Source of the DNA: Caenorhabditis elegans
Lineage: Eukaryota; Nematoda; Chromadorea; Rhabditida; Rhabditidae
Direction of reading: 5' to 3'
Assembly: GCF_000002985.6 (NCBI RefSeq)
Contig: NC_003282.8
Span: forward strand, 8,060,001 to 8,124,000
DNA length: 64,000 nucleotides
Shown here: piece by piece, positions 11,701-20,700 of the stretch
How the letters are laid out: every line of letters begins with the position of its first letter
How positions within the stretch are numbered: the first letter of the stretch is position 1
Made by a program: the position numbers and the translations under genes
The notes under the pieces: model-generated
Database searches by the model: none
What the model was told of the DNA's origin: nothing
The model's input: the letters and a program-made list of their open reading frames with translations, nothing else

Positions 11701-14700
11701 AGATGGCTCTAATGGATTTTCAAATTTATATTTATGAATGAATGTGTTGATGGTCAATTAAAATGAGAAACATCAACTTTGAAATTGAAAAGTTGGTTTT
11801 TAATATAAATATGGTACAGGGAATAAAATTGAAATTTTTTGTGAAAAACTTCGGCTTTTTATCCTCAAAATATACTATCTATTTTATTAATTTATCAAAT
11901 TACCAGCCGATGACCGCGCCTCCGGCGCGGCCAACGACTGGCGGAGTTTAAAATGTATAACACATAGATGTCCTTTTAATCATTCGAAAATGTATCATTA
12001 AAAAAGTTGAAACTTCATCGATTAAATCGCATTTTCTTCTTCCATGGTATTCGATTCAGAAAATTCAAAGAGACAGTTAGAATGTTCTGATTTTTCTACA
12101 CTCAAAATTATAAAACTGCGTTGCGTGTACGCCAAAATAGTCCCCGCCTTTTTCTCGTTCACTCACGGGGAAAAGGCAAAAAGCGGTACCCCAGGTAATA
12201 TCAGCCGCCGACATCATTCGAGGTCCGCGCACCACACTATTTTTCTCACTGTTGGCCTGGCGAGCTGTCCCCCTCCCCCGAAAAAATTCCACAGAGTTAC
12301 AGTTTTTTCAATAAGTTAATAACTTTCCTTAACTGGAGAAGTCTGAATAATTAACTACTGATAGTAAGTTCTTTGAATATAGATGTGACGAAACAAATAA
12401 AAACTCCTACAGTTATAGGAGGTTGTAGAGCATTTCAGAACTTTTTTGAATTTTCCAGATGATTCTAGAACATTCTAGAATTTTCTTGAAACTTCCAGAA
12501 GGTGCTGAAACAAAAAATTGATTCCAGAACCAAAATTTGAATTTCCCGCCAAATGTTTTCCTCAGAAAATTTGAATTTCCCGTCAAAATCTTTTTCTCAG
12601 AAAATTTGAATTTCCCGCCAAAATTTTTCTTGGAAATTTGAATTCCCGCCAAAATTTCTTTTCTCATAAATTTTGAAGTTCCCGCCCATATTTTTAAGGG
12701 TCCCACCACGATGGGTCTCGCCAGTTCCAGGTGGTACTTAAGCTAACAAAAAGTTTCTCAGAAAATTTGAATTTCCCGCCAAAAATTTTTTCTCAGAAAT
12801 TTTGAGTTTTCGGCCAAAATTTATGGGTCTCACCACGAATATTCCAGAATTTTTTTCGAATTTTCCAGAAGGTTCTGGAACTTTCCAGAAAGTTCTGGAA
12901 CATTCCAGAATTTTCTCGAATTTTCCAGAAAGTTCTAGAACATTATAGAATTTTCTGGAATTTTCCAGATGATTCCAAAACCAAAATTGAAATTCCCGCC
13001 AAAATCTTTTTCTCAGAAAATTTGAATTTCCCTCCAAAAATTTATTTTCTCAGAAAATTTGAAATTCCCGCCAAAAATTTTTCACTGAAAATTTGAATTT
13101 CCCGCCAAAATTTTTTCACTGAAAATTTGAATTTCCCGCCAAAATTTTTTTCACTGAAAATTTGAATTTTCCGCCAAAATTTTTTCACTGAAAATTTGAT
13201 TTTCCCGCCAAAATTTTTTTCACTGAAAATTTGAATTTCCCGCCAAAATTTTTTTCACTGAAAATTTGAATTTCCCGGCAAAATTTTTTTCACTGAAAAT
13301 TTGAATTTCCCGCCAAAATTTTTTTCACTGAAAATTTGAATTTCCCGCCAAAATAGTTTTCACTGAAAATTTGAATTTCCCGCCAAAATTTTTTTCACTG
13401 AAAATTTGAATTTCCCGCCAACATTTTTTTTGCTGAAAATTTGAATTTCCCGCTAAAATTTTTTCACTGAAAATTTGAATTTCCCGGCAAAATTTTTTTC
13501 ACTGAAAATTTGAATTTCCCGCCAAAATTTTTTTCACTGAAAATTTGAATTTCCCGCCAAAATAGTTTTCACTGAAAATTTGAATTTCCCGCCAAAATTT
13601 TTTTTGCTGAAAATTTGAATTTCCCGCTAAAATTTTTTTCACTGAAAATTTGAATTTCCCGCCAAAATTTTTTTCACTTAAAATTTGAATTTCCCGCCAA
13701 CATTTTGGGACTCACCACGAAGGGTCTCACCACGATGGGTCTCGCCACGATGGGTCTCGCCACGATGGGTCTCGCCACGATGGGTCTCACCACGAAGGGT
13801 CTCACCACGATGGGTCTCATCACGAAGGGTCTCACCACGATGGGTCTCATCACGAAGGGTCTCACCACGATGGGTCTCACCACGATGGGTCTCATCACGA
13901 AGGGTCTCACCACGATGGGTCTCACCACGAAGGGTCTCACCACGATGGGTCTCACCACGAAGGGTCTCACCACGATGGGTCTCACCACGAAGGTGATCGG
14001 CCCCGCCCACAACTCTCACTGACTTTGGATGTGACGTCACAGACTACAAAGACTACATAGACTACAAACTATGGACAGACGAACTGTATTTTTTTATATA
14101 TAAGTAATGATTTCAGTCCAGCACCAAAACCCCGTTGGTTCCACAATGGTCGTGAGATCAGTGAAGATAGTGATGCTGCAGGATTTCGATTCGAATCATA
14201 CGGTAAAACACTCGTCTTCAATGTAACACAAGACAAGGCTGGAAAGTATGATTGCCGATTTGCAACTCAACAGGATATTGATCGAACATTCAATGTTGTA
14301 GTCGAGGGTAAGTGTTTCTTTTTTTGTTGTCTCGACAACGATTAATTCGACTGGATGAATATTCTCCGAACAAAAAAAATAGAATTCGCCCTCTGTCCGA
14401 TGGGGTCATTGCGTGGAAATTTAGATGAGTTTGGGAAGACTAGTTTTATTGGAAAACATCGGAAGTTGGATGAGAAAAGTTGAAATTTTTGAGAATTGCG
14501 AGGAAATATTGGGGTCGAATATAATTTTTTAAATGGGAATAAATAAGAAAATGGTTTTAAATAAAATATGCTAAAAGCATGATTAATCATTATGAAAATG
14601 TTTTTTTTTCATTTCATCTGAATTTTTTTAAATTTCGAGTTTCAGCATTTATTTTTTCTTAAAAGTGAAATTACGTCCGTGGGGTTTTAGTTTTACAAAA

Positions 14701-17700
14701 TGGGTCGTAATTACCGAATATGACTATTTTTAAAAAATTAAAAATTAGAGTTATTTTTTAAAGGATTTGGTTTTAAAAAAATTGATATTCCATTAAATTG
14801 ATTTTTGCCAAAAAACAAAATCTGTAAATTCCTACTAACTTTAAAAATAATGTAATTTACAGCTGCTCCATACTGGCCACTTGGACCACCACCAAATACA
14901 AATACAAGTGAAGGTGAAAAAGTAATATTCGACTGTACTACTTACGGAAAACCAACTCCAAAAGTGACATTCTACAAGAATGGAGTCGAAATTGAATCAC
15001 AAAAAGATGATAGATATCTAATTGAAGGAACAAGACTTACTATTTTTGATGTCAAGAAGGGAACTTATGGTAAAGGAGATAATGCAGTATATCAGTGTAA
15101 ATCTGAGAATAAGCATGGATGGCTTTGGACCAATTTCTATCTGAATCTTCTTGGTAAGAATTTTGATTTTCAAACAAAAAGTTTGGAAACTATTTGTTAC
15201 TCTTAAAGAGAAATTAGTTTTGTCTCGGGCGATATGGTTTTCATAAATAAGAAATTCATGATTTTCAGTTTGTGAAATTGTATCTTTAAAAAAATTTTTA
15301 TGTGAGTAGGGAAGCTTCGAATCTATTGTGAACTATAGAAAAGATTGTAATATTTTTGGTTGTTTTTGAAATAAAAAAAAATTGCCCCACAAAACATTGC
15401 ATGGCCTCTAGTAAAGTTTTTTTTAAGTATAAAATAGAGTCGAAGCTTCTCTACATGATTCAAATTTTCAAAAAAAAACATGATACGTTATAGTTTCACA
15501 CATTTTTGAAATGAAAAAACCTTTCTTCGCTGGTGATATTAACTGTTTTCTAACAGAAAATCAAAATTTTCATGAACATATGAAATTTTATAATAGACAA
15601 AAAGCTAGTAATAAAATGTTACACTCCAAACAAAGTCAGTGTTTGAAAATTATCAAAGATTACAAAAAATTGAGAAAAAGAGTTTATTTTTTGCATGGCC
15701 CGACATCTACCGGGTTCTGCTGTGTATCATGCTACAACGTGGTATATGTCGAGTCATACTTAAAACAATAATACCCTTTAAACTATTTTACGCAAAAATT
15801 ATTATGACCAATTTTTTGACTCAATTAAGATTTTGGTATTTAGAAACAATTAAATTTCCAGATAACTTTTCTAGATATTTTTAAAATTTAATTTTCAATT
15901 GAAAAAATTTAAATTTTCAGCATTCAAACCACAACTTCTCATCGATCCAGGAAAGGAAGAAGTTGAAGCAGTTGCTGGAAAAAAGGTTACACTTGAATGT
16001 AAATTCTTTGCAAGTCCAAATGCAGCTGTAAAATGGGAAGCTCCAATGATTTCCGGATCAAAAGGAAATCAGATTCCAGCTGATGCTTATGGTGTTGGAA
16101 AGCTCGTGTTCAGTGAAGTGACAGCTGCTGAAGAAGGAGAATATGAATGCATTGGAACCAATAAATATGGTCAAGCAACTGGTCTCATTACACTGAAAGT
16201 TAGAAGTAAGTTTTTTTTTAATTTTTGGTGAAAGTTCGAAACCATAAACGATATTTTTCGATTTATGCCTTCATTAATCTTTTATGATTTATGAGAAAAT
16301 TAGAAAGAGTTAAATGATAAATAAAATAACCCAGTTGTTTTATAATTGTATCTTACAAAAGTTGTTCTCTATTTTCCAAAAAAATATCGAAGAAATAATT
16401 TTTTTTTTTAAATTCTATAAAATCAGAAAAAAACAAATCGTCTAATTTTCAGAACCAACAATTGTTCAACCATTCCCCCGTGTTGAAGAAGTACGAATGG
16501 CTGGTGAAGAAATGAGATTAGCTTGTGATGCAACAGCTGATAATCAATTAGAAGTAAAATATGAATGGCTTGTCGATGGAAAGTCTCTACCGGAGGATCG
16601 AATCAGTTCGGGACACTATAAAATCGATGATGATCATTCTTTAGTGATTTCTAATCCAACTCAAGATGATACTGCAAAGTATAAGTGTGTTGTGAGCACT
16701 AAATTGGATCAAGTTGAAAAGGAAATCAAAATTCAATTTAAGGGTACGCACTTTTCGGTTTTTTTTATTTTCAAAGAGAAAAAAATCATCGAAAAATCGG
16801 AAACAAATGTATGAAAATTTGACAAACTATATAGAAATTTTATCAAAATCTGTTTATGTTTCTGAGGAAAAAATTGAGAAAAGATTTAACTTTTTTTCTA
16901 AAACTGTGTCATTGAATATGAATTCAGAAAAAAACCTTCATATTTTACAAATTTCAGATGTTCCTGTGGCTGTTCACTCTGCGTGGGTTCAAACTTGTGA
17001 CAAGAACTCACTCACTGCATTTATCAAATTCGAACACTATGAGTCGATTCACACAATTGCTCCAATAAAAGAATTCTGGGTTCAATATCAAATAGACTCA
17101 GAAACTGAAGGATCACAATGGAGAACTCATCCAGTTCCATCAGCTGCTCATCCAAATGATAAGATTGATAATAATCTTAGACATACAACTGGTGATGCTA
17201 CTGTTTCACTACAACCATTTGGAAAAGTGAGTGATTATGGTTTTGTTTAAAAATTAAAATTCAATATTTTACCGAAAATGCATCAACTTTCCATTAAAAA
17301 TTTATTGTGAGACTCAACATTTTACATCAAAAGTTTATATAGATTTTATAGACGCGAAATTTCACGATTTCTGAGCCGAAAAAAATAATTGCTAAATACA
17401 AACGGGTGGCGAGAATTGATCAAATTTTCACAGAATTAAAAGGTTGAAACTACAGTTCTCTTTAAAGGCGCACACCAGTCTGAATTTAACAAAAAAATTT
17501 GTCGTGTCGAGATCTGGTTTTTTTTTTGGCACAAAAATCGTAAAATGACCGTCTGGGTAATACGGTTTTTTAAGAAAAAGATTAATGCAAAATTTCCAAA
17601 AAAAAACCTATAAAAATCATGTTTTAAAAAACCAATTTCAATTATGAAATTTATCTGGTCAAAGTAAACATTAATCTAGTTTTTACGGCATTTAAAATGG

Positions 17701-20700
17701 AAAAAAATTGAAATTTTCAAAACTACAATTATCTATTTTTCAAAATTTTCAATCGTAGCAATTTTTCAGTATGTATTCCGTGTTATCGCCCGTAATTCTG
17801 TTGGTGACAGTGCTGCACGGTTAGCGAAGGATCAATGTGAGACACCTGCCAAACAGCCGGATAAAAATCCAGATGAAGTAGCAGCAAAGGGAACAAGTCC
17901 AGAAAACATTATTGTTCAATGGAAACCAATGTCCAGAGAGGAATGGAATGGAGCTGATTTCCATTATGTTGTGAAGTATCGGCCGAAGGATGAAGATCAA
18001 AGAGTCGGAGATTGGAAAGAAGTAGCAGTAGAAGATCCATTTGCTGATAGAGTAACTGTTAATTTGGATGATGAAAAGGATGTTAAACCATTCCAACCCT
18101 ATGAAGTTCAAGTTCAAGCCGTCAATAGTGAAGGAAGAACCAATGTTGTACCTGAGACTGTTGAAGGACGGACTGGAGAAGGTGTTCCAAGCAGTATTCC
18201 AAGTGGTCTCCGTGTTCTTGAAAAGAGTGGAACAACTGTTACACTTGCATGGAATGGTGTTGATCCACAAACTGCCAACGGAAACTTCACCGGATACAAG
18301 ATCACATATTGGGTTGATGAAGCAGATCAAGACTCGGACGATTCATCAGAAGATGACGAAGATGATGAGAAAAGAAAGTTCAGATGGAAGAGATCAATTC
18401 GTGTGAAGAGACAATCTGGAATTCGGAAGACTGTTGTATTTGGTCCAAGTGCAACTCAAGGAACTCTTACAGATCTGAAGCCAGCTACATTGAATCATGC
18501 TTACATCCAAGTCACAAATGGTGCTCATGAAGGATCAGCTAGTGATACAATTGATTTCCAAACTGATGAAGGAGGTAGGACATGACTTTAACATTGTAAA
18601 AATATTTAAATGAGATATTGACACTTTTGACATCATTCAAGATTTTCAAAATATTTTTTAGTACTTTTTTTCAAGACACCCTCCATAAATTCTCATACTG
18701 AAACAAAAAATGAAGAGACTCGCGTTGGAATTCGTAATAAGCTAGTCTCCTTCTATTCCTCTATCTCTTTTCAGAGACCTCATTCCCCATTTAAAATGTT
18801 TTTCAAATTGCAGTTCCCTCACCAGTTCGATCCCTTCGCGCATATCCAATGAACTCAAAAGTCGGTGGTGAAAAGGGAGTCGTTGTTCTTGTATGGAAAA
18901 AGCCACGGCAGACTAACGGAAAGTTGGCACGATATGAGGTGGAGTACTGTAAAACTCAAAACGGGAAACTCGTCGAAAAATCGTGTCCTCGGAAACAAAT
19001 CGATGCGGATTCAAAAGAGATTCGAATTACTGGACTCGAAAATGAGACACCATACAGATTTATTTTACGAGCACATACATCGGCAGGAGAAGGTGATCCA
19101 AATTCTTCGGATGCTACCACTCTGCCAGAAACAACTGCTGCTGGAGGTAAGAGTTTTCTACATTTTTTTTTTAATATTGACAATTGAAAATTATCAAGTT
19201 TTGAAATTTTGCGTATTAGCCAGATGCGAAATTTTGATATTTATTCCAAAAATGCGGTGTCTGGTCTCGGCACAGAGAATTTTTTGTCTAATGCAAAATT
19301 ATTGCGCCTTTAAAGAGTACTGTAATTTTAAACATTCGTTGGAATTGATTTTTATAATTTTTCCCGCGATTTGATAAAATCTGTGGTTTTAGTGTTATAT
19401 TGGAGTTATTTATTCAGATTCCCCACTAACAAAATTTTGAAATTACAGTACTCTTTAAAGGCGCACATCTTTTTTCGCATTTAAGAAACATTTTTCGTGT
19501 CGAAACCGCGTACGGTATTTTTAGAACATATTTTTAAGTCTCGGTTATCTAAATCCTAGAATCTTATTTTTAGTACTCTCTAGGTGCAAACACTTTGTAG
19601 GAAATTTTTCCTGGGAAGAACTTATAGGTCATCAGAAGCCAACCAAAACTTTATTCAATAGGCGGACTGTTACCTAGAAACCACCAAAATTCTCAGTACG
19701 CTCTCGCCATATTTTCCCGCAAAGGACCATTGTCTATTCACTAACCTTTTGTGTTTTGTGTTCGGTTCGTCCATGCTTCATTAGGTCTTCTCGCGGTCAT
19801 TTCTCCTTCTTTTCTCACTCATTTCCACCTGCGCGTGTTCTTCGTTCCACATTCGACTCATTAGCTGGAGAAGGAGCAAAAAGAGAAGAAACACAGGAAA
19901 TAGCTGGACCTTCGAGAGGACCACGAAGGACGATGGACGTGGATGGTGTGTGTCCCTTGTAGAGCAGCAGCTTCATCTTCTTCTTCTTTTGCACTCGCAA
20001 TTAGGGGCGGAGTCAGAAGCCCCTGTGGTTGTTCTCCTCAATACGAGCCCGTCGTCCGGTGCCCGCTGCTGCTTCTCGTTGACACACACTCACACACATA
20101 CCCCTGCTCAACGTCCTTCGTCTATTGCACACCTATAGAAGAGAGCTTAAAGCGAGGGCTCAGCTGGCTCTGAGTATTCGTAGACGAGAGGAGAAGTCCA
20201 ATTTTGTAGTTGGCTCCGCACAGCTCTGGTCTCCGCTGCTTTTTTGGTCAATTCTTCTCGTTTTTCGTCGTCGGTGTGTATGCTTCTCTGTTGCTGGTGG
20301 TCAACTACTAATATTACTAGATCGGCAGTGTAGATATCAGAGTTTGCTGGCGCGCATCTCTCATATTATTGTTGCCCTTCTTGTTGCCTGCAGTACTATT
20401 GTTCCGTCACTACACCTCATATTCTCTTCGATAAACCGACACTTTCGATTCTCGCGCATTCGTTCTAGTCTTCAACGTTGTTGTGAAAAGAGAATAACAA
20501 CATCAAATTACTAGGCATATACGGGAGAAATGTTTCATATTATATCATTTCTACTGTTTACACATCTTCGATTTCTTGCCTCTGCTCCAAATTCTGGTGA
20601 GTTCACTTGACAAACTTTAGGGGCTCATTGAGTTCATCTACAAGGTTCTAAACAAACGTTTTGGCTTTACACCACACACTTAATCCGGAACTCTTCATTC

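Larger units (their letters stand above)
10133..14116 (+). other. sax-7 intron 6, rich in tandem repeats
   Basis: A 4 kb intron between two Ig3 exons. The first 2 kb is unique non-coding sequence with a few Pro/Arg-rich chance frames. From about 12.4 kb to 14.0 kb it is almost entirely repeats, listed separately. A short GC hairpin sits at 11914-11930. Confidence 0.7.

Noticed and set aside
12413..13037. Minus-strand frames with repeated GNSNFLRK and WKVPEPSGK units
   Set aside because: They are translations of the HSE arrays and the 35-bp minisatellite, not proteins.
13674..14040. Long open frames on both strands with repeated VRP, GET, RWVS and TMGL units
   Set aside because: They are produced by the 15-bp satellite, whose unit length is divisible by three and lacks stops in several frames. 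No start context, splice sites or domain.
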